Virus record (IMG/VR): IMGVR_UViG_3300025131_000526 | Coordinates: 1-20,846 of that record | Source: a virus | Strand: one strand, 5' to 3' | DNA: 20,846 nucleotides | In this document: positions 1 to 8,256 of the stretch, one piece after another | Position numbering within the stretch: the first letter of the stretch is position 1 | Layout: every line of letters starts with the position of its first letter | The notes under the pieces: model-generated | The model's database searches: none | What the model was told of the DNA's origin: nothing | Seen by the model: only the letters and a program-made list of their open reading frames with translations | Program-made: the position numbers and the translations under genes

Positions 1-1
1 A

Positions 2-1519
2 GGAGGTATAGTAGCTGGTAACAGATATAAAGGTAGAGCTGCAGATTTAACTTCTCTGGCTCCTGTAGTTACCGGTGATTATGCATATGAAACTGATACA
101 CATAGTTTAAAAATATGTATAGCCGGGACTGGAGCTGTAGAGACTGATTGGTTAACTGTTGCTAACCAAATCAGTGCTGGGGACGGTACTATAGTAATTG
201 ACTCTCAAAATTTAATTACTGTTGGAACGTTATCTGCCGGCAACTTCGATCCGGATGCTTTAGGAAGCTCTCTAGAACTAGATGGTTCAAATAGAGTAGC
301 GCTTAGCGGTACAGTTAATATTGATAAGATTACTCAAAGAACAACAAGCGCTACTAACTACCTTTCACTTCCATCTAAATTAAAGATAAACGCAATTAAT
401 TATGATTTCCCTCCTACCGGGCCTCAAAATGCTACGTACCTAGGATCAAACGCTGATGGGTTGTTATCTTGGTCTATACCGAACATAGTAGAATCTACCG
501 TTGCACCGACTACTGCGTCTCTTATCCCTGTCGCGACTATAGTACCTTTTGCTTCGGCGGCTGCGGAGGTACCTTATGGTTGGCTAAGTTGTGATGGTTC
601 AGAATATATTAGTACAGCTTATCCTGATCTATCTGCCGCTATCGGTACGGCATATAATACCGGTGGTGAGACAACTACTGACTATTTTAGGGTACCGAGT
701 TTAAATAATAAGGTTGTTTACGGCTCTCCTAACCCAGCAAATAGTACCTTAGTGGGTGTAACAACTGCAGCCATGGCAACGAGTCCCGTCCTATCAGCGA
801 CTGGTATGCATTACATGATCAAGTCAATAGGCGGTACAACTAATCCTACGCTTACAGTTCAGAAGAATCTTTCCGCTTTTGTAAATACTGTAGATAAAAC
901 AGGAACAACCTTTAATCCATTAAGCGGGGACGTTCTTATAGAAAGACCGGCGCCTGGGATAAAGGTTTTTGATGATGGATTAGACACACACACATTTACA
1001 ATGCCTGCTGGTATACATTATGTTAAATGTCACGTGACAGGAGCTGGTGCGAGAGGTGGAAACAGCCCGGGTGGAGCTGCAGCAACCGCTATAGGTAACT
1101 TATCTGCAGCTCCAGGAACAGTATTTAAGATTAAGTGCGCAACAGGCCCCGCAGCTGCTGATGCACCAGTTGATGGAGACTTTTCTGCTATATACACTCC
1201 TGATGGCGCGACGACGCTTCTAAGAGCTGATGGTGGTTTATATGATGATAACTATCAACGTGGTGGATTCAACAATCCTCCAAAGCCGGCTCCGACTGGG
1301 ATTGTAGCGGAAAATGCGTATGTATTAGGTGGTTACGTCGTTAGGGGTGCTAGCGGATGGCTCGATACTACTAATAACGACGATGAGGAGTCAACAGGTG
1401 TAGCGGGATTCTGGGGGAATGCACCAGCTCCGGGTGGTGGTGCTAGCGCGGATAGAGGTCGAACACCCCAAGGTGGTGGCCTGCCAAGTAACGGAATAGT
1501 GATGATCGAGTGGTCGTAG
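2..1519 (+). CDS. Tail-collar / glycine-rich tail fibre protein, 5' partial
   Basis: The reading frame is open from base 2, so the start lies before the window; 505 residues are visible. Residues of roughly 175-280 of the visible part match the phage tail-collar pattern: a segment beginning VPYGWLSCDG, then a YPDLSAAIGTAY-like stretch and FRVPSLNNKVVYG, ending in HYMIKSIGG. From about residue 330 a second region starts HTFTMPAG and is rich in glycine (GAGARGG, GGGASADRG, PQGGGLPSNG), ending in GIVMIEWS, a layout typical of the distal adhesive tips of phage fibres. The part before the collar is Ser/Thr/Asn-rich and probably a trimeric fibre shaft. The likely role is a virion receptor-binding or short tail fibre component. 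It heads a run of + strand adhesion genes. The family assignment is firm; which T4 fibre it corresponds to (gp12-like or gp37/38-like) cannot be said. Confidence 0.85.
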   Translation, partial: GGIVAGNRYKGRAADLTSLAPVVTGDYAYETDTHSLKICIAGTGAVETDWLTVANQISAGDGTIVIDSQNLITVGTLSAGNFDPDALGSSLELDGSNRVALSGTVNIDKITQRTTSATNYLSLPSKLKINAINYDFPPTGPQNATYLGSNADGLLSWSIPNIVESTVAPTTASLIPVATIVPFASAAAEVPYGWLSCDGSEYISTAYPDLSAAIGTAYNTGGETTTDYFRVPSLNNKVVYGSPNPANSTLVGVTTAAMATSPVLSATGMHYMIKSIGGTTNPTLTVQKNLSAFVNTVDKTGTTFNPLSGDVLIERPAPGIKVFDDGLDTHTFTMPAGIHYVKCHVTGAGARGGNSPGGAAATAIGNLSAAPGTVFKIKCATGPAAADAPVDGDFSAIYTPDGATTLLRADGGLYDDNYQRGGFNNPPKPAPTGIVAENAYVLGGYVVRGASGWLDTTNNDDEESTGVAGFWGNAPAPGGGASADRGRTPQGGGLPSNGIVMIEWS

Positions 1520-1551
1520 TTGCTTTTATATTTTTTATATATAACTAAAAT

Positions 1552-1716
1552 ATGGAAGAAGTTATAGTTGAAGGCCTAGACTACGAAGATTTTGTATCGT
1601 TAAAATCAATTCTCACTGAATGCACGGTATTTAATACAACTCAGGGACAATACCTCGCTGATAATACCATATTAATAGAAAAAATTGAAAAAATTTTGAA
1701 AGTATTTGAAGACTAA
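1552..1716 (+). CDS. Small acidic hypothetical protein (54 aa)
   Basis: ATG at 1552 opens a 54-residue frame that fills the gap between the collar fibre and the next small gene and ends at TAA 1714-1716. The product begins MEEVIVEGLDYEDF, is acidic and ends with a helical IEKIEKILKVFED segment. No family is recognised. Support is modest: it has the same strand as its neighbours, it fills an otherwise empty 205-bp gap, and its composition looks like a real protein. Its stop codon lies inside the octamer ACTAAATA that precedes the next gene. Confidence 0.5.
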   Translation: MEEVIVEGLDYEDFVSLKSILTECTVFNTTQGQYLADNTILIEKIEKILKVFED

Positions 1717-1719
1717 ATA
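1712..1719 (+). promoter_or_regulatory. T4-type late promoter-like octamer ACTAAATA
   Basis: ACTAAATA resembles the T4 late -10 element TATAAATA and lies 5 nt before the ATG at 1725. The same octamer, with the same spacing, precedes the gene at 9304. No AGGAGG-type ribosome site is seen between octamer and start. Confidence 0.5.
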
Positions 1720-1724
1720 CTTAT

Positions 1725-1937
1725 ATGAATATAAGTTGTTGCAGGGCGAGCGCACTGTGCGAAGAGTTTTCTGATTATGTTATATATGATGATCGCTCTG
1801 ATAGCGTTCTTGTTAACATCAACCAAGAATATTTTAATGTAATTTGGAGTGAACTTCAAAAAATCGGCTATGTGTTGGTATTTAAAACGCGACTCAAAGC
1901 AACAAATTCTTTGACCTGTACTTTCATAAAGGAATGA
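1725..1937 (+). CDS. Hypothetical protein (70 aa)
   Basis: This is a 70-residue product of no recognised family. It has an N-terminal Cys pair (MNISCCRAS), then a mixed alpha/beta-looking stretch (VIYDDRSDSVLVNINQEYF, then WSELQKIGYVLVF) that could be a small folded domain. The start is chosen because ATG 1725 sits 5 nt after a late-promoter-like ACTAAATA. It lies between the collar fibre and the lectin-like protein on the same strand, so a role in tail assembly or host recognition is possible but not shown. Confidence 0.55.
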   Translation: MNISCCRASALCEEFSDYVIYDDRSDSVLVNINQEYFNVIWSELQKIGYVLVFKTRLKATNSLTCTFIKE

Positions 1938-1956
1938 GTAATTAAATATATAATAG

Positions 1957-2829
1957 ATGGCCTTTCCAACAGATATAAAATTACCAACGGGTTCTAGATA
2001 TTATACATTAATTGCAGCTAAAAAATCCTTTAATTCGAACTATGATATAACTTGGTCGTTTGAGTATAAATTACCTAGTTGGGGTATTTCAGCTCCTCTT
2101 AATACTTACGAAGTAGGTTTCGCTACGTTTTTAACAAACCTTGCATACCCTTTATGTTGTTTACCGGGTCAATATCTAGGCGATCAAGATCCAGAATATA
2201 TCTTATCTGCCCATGCTCTATATACAGAGGTGCCAGAAGTGTTAAAAACAGAGAGTGACTCATCAATTTTATTAGAGAGCGGTATTTTAAGTGGAATGCT
2301 AGTTAAGGTTGCTTTTGATTCTACCGGGTTATACGCATTAACTGGGAGAGACGATAGACCGGGGGTTGGCTACAATCAAACACATAGAAACGCTATGGTA
2401 GTTAGAGACTATGTGCATAATCTTAGAGGTAATGCCCCGTTATCAGATTTTTCTAGTACCTTTACTAATCTTTCAACCGATACATATCGGACATTAAGGT
2501 TTCGATACGTTAACTTAGGTGAGAAGCTACATATAGATTATAGAGAGGCAGACACAACAACATATACTCTTCTAACCACAATAGAACTGGGATATAGAGC
2601 AGCTCGATTAACCAACTTAGAAAACGTATATTGCGGATTTGCTTTTAGTACGCCTATTTCCGCACGGCTTACTCTTACCGACGCTTTAAGCGTAAAACAA
2701 TTTTACTTAAGGAACTTTAACATAGAAGGGTATGAAGGCGATACAGTAACTACTGAAACCGTTGTTACGCCCAGTCTCTCAGTTAATCCTAATACATCAT
2801 ACGATACTGTTGCTAACATAACAACTTAG
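1957..2829 (+). CDS. Putative lectin-like (concanavalin A-like) virion protein
   Basis: This 290-residue protein is predicted to be nearly all beta strand. Its order of motifs recalls L-type lectin/concanavalin A-like sandwiches: ITWSFEYKLP near residue 31, GFATFL near 54, GILSGMLVKVAFDSTGLYAL at about 109-128, YRTLRFRYVNLGEKLHIDYR at 177-196, and the strand VYCGFAFSTP at 224-233, which resembles the lectin pattern VxVGFSAxTG. The last 30 residues are Thr/Val-rich and may be a linker. It is 2 bp upstream of the giant fibre gene and is probably co-transcribed with it. The inferred role is carbohydrate binding on the virion. No ligand residues can be assigned, and it may be only a structural beta-sandwich. 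An ATTAAATA octamer lies 8 nt before the start. Confidence 0.6.
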   Translation: MAFPTDIKLPTGSRYYTLIAAKKSFNSNYDITWSFEYKLPSWGISAPLNTYEVGFATFLTNLAYPLCCLPGQYLGDQDPEYILSAHALYTEVPEVLKTESDSSILLESGILSGMLVKVAFDSTGLYALTGRDDRPGVGYNQTHRNAMVVRDYVHNLRGNAPLSDFSSTFTNLSTDTYRTLRFRYVNLGEKLHIDYREADTTTYTLLTTIELGYRAARLTNLENVYCGFAFSTPISARLTLTDALSVKQFYLRNFNIEGYEGDTVTTETVVTPSLSVNPNTSYDTVANITT

Positions 2830-2831
2830 AA

Positions 2832-5800
2832 ATGCCTACTACTACACCAGTCCCCATAGCAACCCCACCACCGGGAGTTATACCCACGACATTACCTCCA
2901 GTCACGACGGCTGCTCCGGCAGTAAATTTTAATAATATTAACATATCTAATGTTAATATATCTTCAACTTACCCTGTTATAGGCTCTGGCGGGGTTGAGG
3001 ATTCTTATGAAAACACTGATGGAAAGGTAACGGTAGAAAATATTGTTTTAGATAAACCGTTCTCAGAACAACTAACATATTTTGTATATGATCAAAACGG
3101 TGCAAGAGACGAGTATGGTGATCCTATAAATTTTACGTCCGGCCAAGCCGGGGTTTCTGTAAACGATAATAACGAATCAATTGTAGAGATAAACGAAGAG
3201 TTGACGGTTGTTGCGGATCCTACAGATAATTCCGGTAATATGGATATAGTGATTCAGTTAAGAGATCAAAACTATACTACTATAGTTACAGGACGATCCA
3301 TAACAACCCCTGGACCTACCACCACACCAGCACCTATCACAACTGCCGCGGCGCCTGCAACAACTACCACGGGGCCTGCAACACCTGCTCCCACGCCTAT
3401 TACACCCACGCCAACACCGGCGCCGAGAATTTCAAGGCTGGGGGATAGTGATAGAGGTAGTGAAGGTGATACAGATTATATCCCAGCTACATCAACTGAA
3501 ACTAAAGTTAACGTACCAGTATTTCGAGACCGATCTTCTATAGAAGAGTCAACAACTACACCAGTACAGGTTTCATCACAAGAAGAATTAATAACTTCAT
3601 TAGAAACTTATTCACAAATAGAAATTGTTAGTGATTTCGATTTAACAGTTACAGTTAGAGTACCTGAATATACTTCAATTAAAGGTGTTAATAACCCGGT
3701 TATACGTACCAATACTACTGCTTTTTCTGTTAAAGAAAGTAATATTGAATTAAGTGGGTTTACGATAGCAAAAACCAGGACAATTTCTACCGGGGCTGGT
3801 ATATTAGTAGATAGACCGTATAGATCCTCTACAGAAGCTCCTTCTAATATCCTTATTACAGATATAACGTTTAATACTGTTGGCACCCCGGGGTTAGAGA
3901 AATATTCACCGGTAACAATATTAGGTTATAGTAGTTTAAACGCCACGCCATTAATAGATGAGAAATTAACTGTTTTAAATAGTGGATGTGGGCCTATACA
4001 GAATGTTACTATTACTAATTGTACCTTTCTTAACACACCAAACACTGCTATCTACGCAACAGTAGTGGATGGGTTAAATATTTCTGAAAATATAATAGCT
4101 AACACTACTAGTAATATTACTTCATTGGGTGATGGTATAAAATTAAACGGCGTTACTAATAGTAGTATTACTAGTAATGAACTATCTAATATTGGTCGTT
4201 CTGGTATATATATCACCGGTAGTAATACAAATAATATTACTATTACAGATAATAAAGTAGATGCATTTGCAACAGATAAAGCCGACGGGTTTAGAGCAGG
4301 TTTATCAATAAACTACGGTGTTAATGGTGCTCTGGTATCAAATAATAATATTTCTAGAGGTAGTAATATTTGGAACGCTGGTATTGCTAATAGAGGCGGT
4401 GTTACAAATGTTTTAGTAAATAGCAACGAGATAAGTGATGTTAGAGATGGTATTCTTATAAGCGATAATAGTAGCACGTTTAATATAAGAAATAATTCTA
4501 TATTAAATGTTCATCGCTACGGTGTCCAGACTTTTAAAACGTGGGATACTGTTATTTCAAACAATAGTATTATACAATCAGAAAGTAAGAGAGAAGATTT
4601 TCAAAGCCTTTCGAAATTTGACCAAAAGATGATTGGTTTGGGCTGTGGAATATTATGCGGGACGAGTAACAATGTGCAAATATTAGATAATAGTATTACT
4701 GGCACTTATAATGAAGGAACTGGTGATTCAGCAATTCTAGTTACCGGTACGTTACTAACCAATGATCAGAATGACCTATATACATTACACGCGCTTGGTA
4801 TCAGTAGCAACTTAGATGAAATTTATGGAACGAGTGGTAAAGGCGTATTAGAGGGTATTTCACAAAATATCGTTTCTAATAATACTCTAGAAGGTAGAGA
4901 CACACTGCTTTCAGTAAATAAAGCAGATGTAATTTTACCAAGCAGAAAGCTAGGTGAAAGTAATAATATTGAAATACCTGATGCTGCTATATTTAAAACA
5001 AACCTTACAGGGTCAGAAGGAAGAATAGTAGTAGTTGTTAAGCCAGACAGTACAAGAACCGTAGAAAGTTATATACAGGATAATTCAAAATTATCCGAAG
5101 GTAATGACATAATAATTGTTAGACCTAGTAAGCTCAATCCTTCCGACGGTACAGTTAGTAGCATTGATACGGTAACAGAATATAAAGGTAGCAGTCTTGT
5201 TACTATTAATACTGATCCTGTAATAGACACAAAAGAGGTGGTAGGTTCCCGCGGGCGAAGACAGACAATCATCGAACCAGAAGTAGTTGAACCAGAAGTA
5301 GTTGAACCGACGGAGACATGGGAAGAAACACGACAGCGATTATTAGCGGCTAGACGGGCCGCGGCCCTCGAAGCGGATGTCGAAGCGAGGCGCTTACTAG
5401 AGGAGGCAGCTGCTGCCGCAGAGCTAGCCTCCGGTGAGACCGTCAACCCTGCTCCGAGTCTCACCTCAGAGAATTCAATTACCTCACAAAGTACTAAAGA
5501 AATTCAAGCTTTAGTATCTGGTCTTACCCCGTCAAGTGAGACCATTGACATGTTTATTCGTTATAACGGTCCTATGGATCCACAATCTCCTCGGTTAGAA
5601 AGAAATCCTAGTTTTTGGGGAAGTGATCTTAAAGGTATAACTGGAATTAGCCCTCTTGTATATTGGCCATCCCAACCAGCCCGGAAGAGATACTTTCAAG
5701 GAGTAGCGATCACCCGGAGACATGTATTAATCGCAAGACATCTCGAGCATCCAGAAGTTGGAACTGAAATATACTTTGTAGCAAAAGATGGCACGATAGA

Positions 5801-7412
5801 GAAAAGAACAATAATTGGTGCAAGGGACAACCCAACCGCTGGGGATTGGAATATAAGTGTGTTGGATGAAGATTTGCCTAGTAATATAGAGGTTTTAAAA
5901 GTCTTACCAGAGGACTTACCTTCATTAGCTCCTCCTAGCGAGTTAGTGCGCGTTCCCGGCGACGAGGGCGGCTGGTCACCTGGTGTAGTCGGGAGATTGG
6001 AACCTAGTCCCGGGTGGCGGTGGACCGTAACAAGCGGGTTGGTATGGGGCACGGATCAAGAAGAAAAAGGGATAATTAGTAGACTAAGTAATTTATACAT
6101 TGGAGATGGGGTTACCGGAGGAGCCCTCCGGTTCCCGGAGGTCCCGTCTCCCCTCGACGCCGAGCACCTCCACATCTCGACTAATCTCAACGGCCTTGTT
6201 AGTCAAGGATGGACGGAAAGCTTAGAAACACATGATTCGAGTAGCCCGTGGTTTATCGTGATTAATAACGAGGCAATTCTAGCAGGAACGGCTCATTATG
6301 CGGACAACGGTCCAATGACCGGAGGTAGGAACAGTACTCAGATTTTAAATCAGCTGATTGCCGCGGCCGATGAGGCGGTTCTGGGGAGTAGTACAGGTTA
6401 CACGGTAACTAATGCTGTCTTTACGCCTATAGATACGTTACAAGAAAAAATTACTATTGAACCGATAGACATATCTAATAAGCTGTATACATGGGCAGAC
6501 CTGTTAAAAGAAAACATTACTATCGACGAAGACGACCCGTCTAAGCTGAATATATGGTCAGATACGTTACAAGAAAAAATTATTATTGAACCGATTGACT
6601 CTTCGACCGGTAGACCAATAGACATATCTAATAAGCTGTATACATGGACAGACCTGTTAAAAGAAAACATTACTATCAACGAAGACGACCCGTCTAAGCT
6701 GAATATAAACGGTGGCAGCGGTGGAGGTGGCGGCGGTGGAGGTGGCGGCATTGGGGAAAAAAGAACTATTGAACTGATTGACTCTTCGACCGGTAGACCA
6801 ATAGACATATCTAATAAGCTGTATACATGGACAGACCTGTTAAAAGAAAACATTACTATCGAAGAAATAGACGGCCCGTCTAAGCTGAATATATACGGAG
6901 ACCCTCCTCTCCGGCCTCTCACCGGTGACGGACCCGATGGACGTGACCCGTTCCGTCCTAACCCTGCGGGGGACGGATGGCCACCGCCGGAGTGGCCACC
7001 GCCGGATTGGCCACCACCGGAGTGGCCGCCTCCACCGCCACCGATGCCGTATATACCAGCTCTTTGTAGAAAACCACCAGTGCCACCCCGTGGAGATCCT
7101 GAAATGGAGGAAGAGGAAAGACAAGATGATATCATGAATAGAATTGATATAGAACAACAAGGAAATGACCCTCCAAATAAAATCTTCCCTTCTCCATCGA
7201 ACGCGTTGCAGGTACCTTTTTACTCGCATATAAACTTTAATACTAATATAACTAAAAAATTTCCAACACCATATAATTTTGATGATGATGATGATACACA
7301 ACTTATAGATGATACACAACTTATAGATGATAATCAAATATTAGCAAGCGCTTCTGTTACAACAACAATATGTCCTCCAGATAGGGAAGATTGCAATATG
7401 CTTCATTACTAA
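2832..7412 (+). CDS. Giant multidomain tail fibre with beta-helix and trypsin-like protease domain
   Basis: The frame encodes 1526 residues. In order there are: a Pro/Thr-rich N-terminus (1-30); a beta-rich domain (about 45-150); a mucin-like Thr/Pro linker (156-200); a right-handed beta-helix (about 248-700) with repeated Asn/Ile/Ser turns such as NVTITNCTF and GIYITGSNTNNITITDNKV; a tandem EPEVV repeat; an Ala/Arg/Glu coiled coil (830-873); a trypsin-fold domain (about 940-1185) with candidate triad H970 (LIARHLEH), D1005 (AGDWNISVLD) and S1136 (HDSSSPWF); three copies of a repeat containing LYTWxDLLKENITI (1201-1354) with a Gly run between copies 2 and 3; a WPPPEWPPPD tract (about 1383-1406); and an Asp-rich tail with DDTQLI repeats. 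The beta-helix suggests receptor binding or glycan cleavage. The protease domain could mature the fibre or cut host surface protein; this is inference. Base composition changes sharply inside the gene. Confidence 0.85.
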   Translation: MPTTTPVPIATPPPGVIPTTLPPVTTAAPAVNFNNINISNVNISSTYPVIGSGGVEDSYENTDGKVTVENIVLDKPFSEQLTYFVYDQNGARDEYGDPINFTSGQAGVSVNDNNESIVEINEELTVVADPTDNSGNMDIVIQLRDQNYTTIVTGRSITTPGPTTTPAPITTAAAPATTTTGPATPAPTPITPTPTPAPRISRLGDSDRGSEGDTDYIPATSTETKVNVPVFRDRSSIEESTTTPVQVSSQEELITSLETYSQIEIVSDFDLTVTVRVPEYTSIKGVNNPVIRTNTTAFSVKESNIELSGFTIAKTRTISTGAGILVDRPYRSSTEAPSNILITDITFNTVGTPGLEKYSPVTILGYSSLNATPLIDEKLTVLNSGCGPIQNVTITNCTFLNTPNTAIYATVVDGLNISENIIANTTSNITSLGDGIKLNGVTNSSITSNELSNIGRSGIYITGSNTNNITITDNKVDAFATDKADGFRAGLSINYGVNGALVSNNNISRGSNIWNAGIANRGGVTNVLVNSNEISDVRDGILISDNSSTFNIRNNSILNVHRYGVQTFKTWDTVISNNSIIQSESKREDFQSLSKFDQKMIGLGCGILCGTSNNVQILDNSITGTYNEGTGDSAILVTGTLLTNDQNDLYTLHALGISSNLDEIYGTSGKGVLEGISQNIVSNNTLEGRDTLLSVNKADVILPSRKLGESNNIEIPDAAIFKTNLTGSEGRIVVVVKPDSTRTVESYIQDNSKLSEGNDIIIVRPSKLNPSDGTVSSIDTVTEYKGSSLVTINTDPVIDTKEVVGSRGRRQTIIEPEVVEPEVVEPTETWEETRQRLLAARRAAALEADVEARRLLEEAAAAAELASGETVNPAPSLTSENSITSQSTKEIQALVSGLTPSSETIDMFIRYNGPMDPQSPRLERNPSFWGSDLKGITGISPLVYWPSQPARKRYFQGVAITRRHVLIARHLEHPEVGTEIYFVAKDGTIEKRTIIGARDNPTAGDWNISVLDEDLPSNIEVLKVLPEDLPSLAPPSELVRVPGDEGGWSPGVVGRLEPSPGWRWTVTSGLVWGTDQEEKGIISRLSNLYIGDGVTGGALRFPEVPSPLDAEHLHISTNLNGLVSQGWTESLETHDSSSPWFIVINNEAILAGTAHYADNGPMTGGRNSTQILNQLIAAADEAVLGSSTGYTVTNAVFTPIDTLQEKITIEPIDISNKLYTWADLLKENITIDEDDPSKLNIWSDTLQEKIIIEPIDSSTGRPIDISNKLYTWTDLLKENITINEDDPSKLNINGGSGGGGGGGGGGIGEKRTIELIDSSTGRPIDISNKLYTWTDLLKENITIEEIDGPSKLNIYGDPPLRPLTGDGPDGRDPFRPNPAGDGWPPPEWPPPDWPPPEWPPPPPPMPYIPALCRKPPVPPRGDPEMEEEERQDDIMNRIDIEQQGNDPPNKIFPSPSNALQVPFYSHINFNTNITKKFPTPYNFDDDDDTQLIDDTQLIDDNQILASASVTTTICPPDREDCNMLHY
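5274..5303 (+). repeat. Two tandem 15-bp copies encoding EPEVV
   Basis: GAACCAGAAGTAGTT occurs twice in a row and a third copy begins (GAACCG). It encodes EPEVVEPEVVEP, a charged linker between the beta-helix and the coiled coil of the giant fibre. Confidence 0.9.
6432..6893 (+). repeat. Three imperfect repeats in the giant fibre, including an exact 85-bp pair
   Basis: The units run 6432-6554, 6561-6707 and about 6752-6893. All share the core ATATCTAATAAGCTGTATAC and encode ISNKLYTWxDLLKENITI followed by PSKLNI. Units 2 and 3 are identical over 85 bp (6593-6677 and 6776-6860), including synonymous positions, which points to recent duplication or gene conversion. Unit 1 lacks the SSTGRPI insert. 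A Gly-rich spacer (6711-6749) separates units 2 and 3. Confidence 0.92.
7293..7328 (+). repeat. Two exact 18-bp tandem copies encoding DTQLID
   Basis: GATACACAACTTATAGAT is repeated head to tail near the C-terminus of the giant fibre, after a run of GAT codons. It encodes an acidic DTQLIDDTQLIDD tail. Confidence 0.9.
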
Positions 7413-7425
7413 TAATTAATGGTGA

Positions 7426-8256
7426 GTGAAAAAGATCACCATAGGTACTTGTGTATATGATGATTATGACGGTGTTTATTTTACCTTACAATCTATCCGA
7501 TTATGTAATCCTGATATTCTAGATAGAATAGAATTTATTATCATTAATAATAACCCTGCTTCATGTCACGGTGAAGAAGTTTCTAAGTTAACGCAACATA
7601 TTAGTGAACCTATAACATATTTGGAATTCTCCAAATACAATTCCCCGTTTTTAAAAGGTAAGATATTTGATCTAGCTGAAACAGAATATGTATTAGTATT
7701 AGATTGCCATGTTCTATTAGAACCAGGAGCCTTAAAGCAATTGTTAGATTTTTATGATGCTGGTAAAGATGAAGGTAACCTATTACAGGGCCCTCTTCTG
7801 CATGATGATCTTACAAATATAAGCACACATTTTGATTTATCAAAATGGGGTAGTGATATGTGGGGTGAATGGTCTTTTGACAAGAGAGGTAAGGATAGAG
7901 ATAGTGAACCGTTCGAAATACCAGCACAAGGTATGGGACTGTTTACATGTCGTCGAAATAGCTGGTTAGGCTTTAATAAAAATTTTAGAGGTTTTGGTGG
8001 TGAAGAAGGGTATATTCACTGTAAATATAGAAACGCTGGTAAAAAGACATTATGTTTGCCATTTTTAAGATGGTTACATAGATTTAGTCGCCCGGGAGGA
8101 ACAAAATTTACACCTCTATTACAAGATAGATTTAGAAACTATATGATAGGATTTAATGAGGTAGGAAGAAACACTAATGAAGTTATTAAAATATTTAAGG
8201 AAAAAATACCTAATAAATTTATTGACGACGTTAAAAAAGAGCTAGGAATTACGTAA
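7426..8256 (+). CDS. Family 2-like (GT-A fold) glycosyltransferase
   Basis: The 276-residue product starts directly on the first Rossmann strand (KKITIGTCVYDDYDG). The start is GTG 7426, because the in-frame codon just upstream is a TGA stop. The metal-binding DxD site appears as LDCHVLL (D93, H95), as in GalNAc-transferase-like members. Further GT-A features are the acceptor-side FRGFGGEEGYIHCK segment (E193/E194 as candidate catalytic acids) and a late His in LRWLHRF (H218). It would transfer a sugar from a nucleotide sugar to an acceptor in the host cytoplasm. Placement right after the adhesion genes suggests it may glycosylate fibre protein, host surface polymer or another phage target; the acceptor is unknown. 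Its TAA abuts the stop of the convergent gene with no spacer. Confidence 0.8.
   Translation: MKKITIGTCVYDDYDGVYFTLQSIRLCNPDILDRIEFIIINNNPASCHGEEVSKLTQHISEPITYLEFSKYNSPFLKGKIFDLAETEYVLVLDCHVLLEPGALKQLLDFYDAGKDEGNLLQGPLLHDDLTNISTHFDLSKWGSDMWGEWSFDKRGKDRDSEPFEIPAQGMGLFTCRRNSWLGFNKNFRGFGGEEGYIHCKYRNAGKKTLCLPFLRWLHRFSRPGGTKFTPLLQDRFRNYMIGFNEVGRNTNEVIKIFKEKIPNKFIDDVKKELGIT

Noticed and set aside
6432-6893. Direct repeats as a CRISPR array
   Set aside because: Repeats are long, in frame and protein-coding with no regular unique spacers; they are fibre protein repeats.
6398-7135. 245-residue reverse-strand frame, Gly/Ser-rich
   Set aside because: It is the mirror of the fibre's Pro-rich and repeat region; its SGGGHSGGG pattern is simply the complement of the WPPPEWPPP codons. 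The same holds for the reverse frames at 3608-3886, 5069-5464, 5696-6052 and 6840-7337.
6925-7137. 70-residue + strand frame inside the fibre gene
   Set aside because: It lies in an alternate frame of the Pro-rich tract; the Arg/His-rich composition comes from codon shift and it has no start signal.
7419-7460. ATG 7419 or GTG 7422 as the glycosyltransferase start
   Set aside because: Both are in another frame that stops within about 40 bp; GTG 7426 is in frame with the conserved KKITIGTCVYDD.
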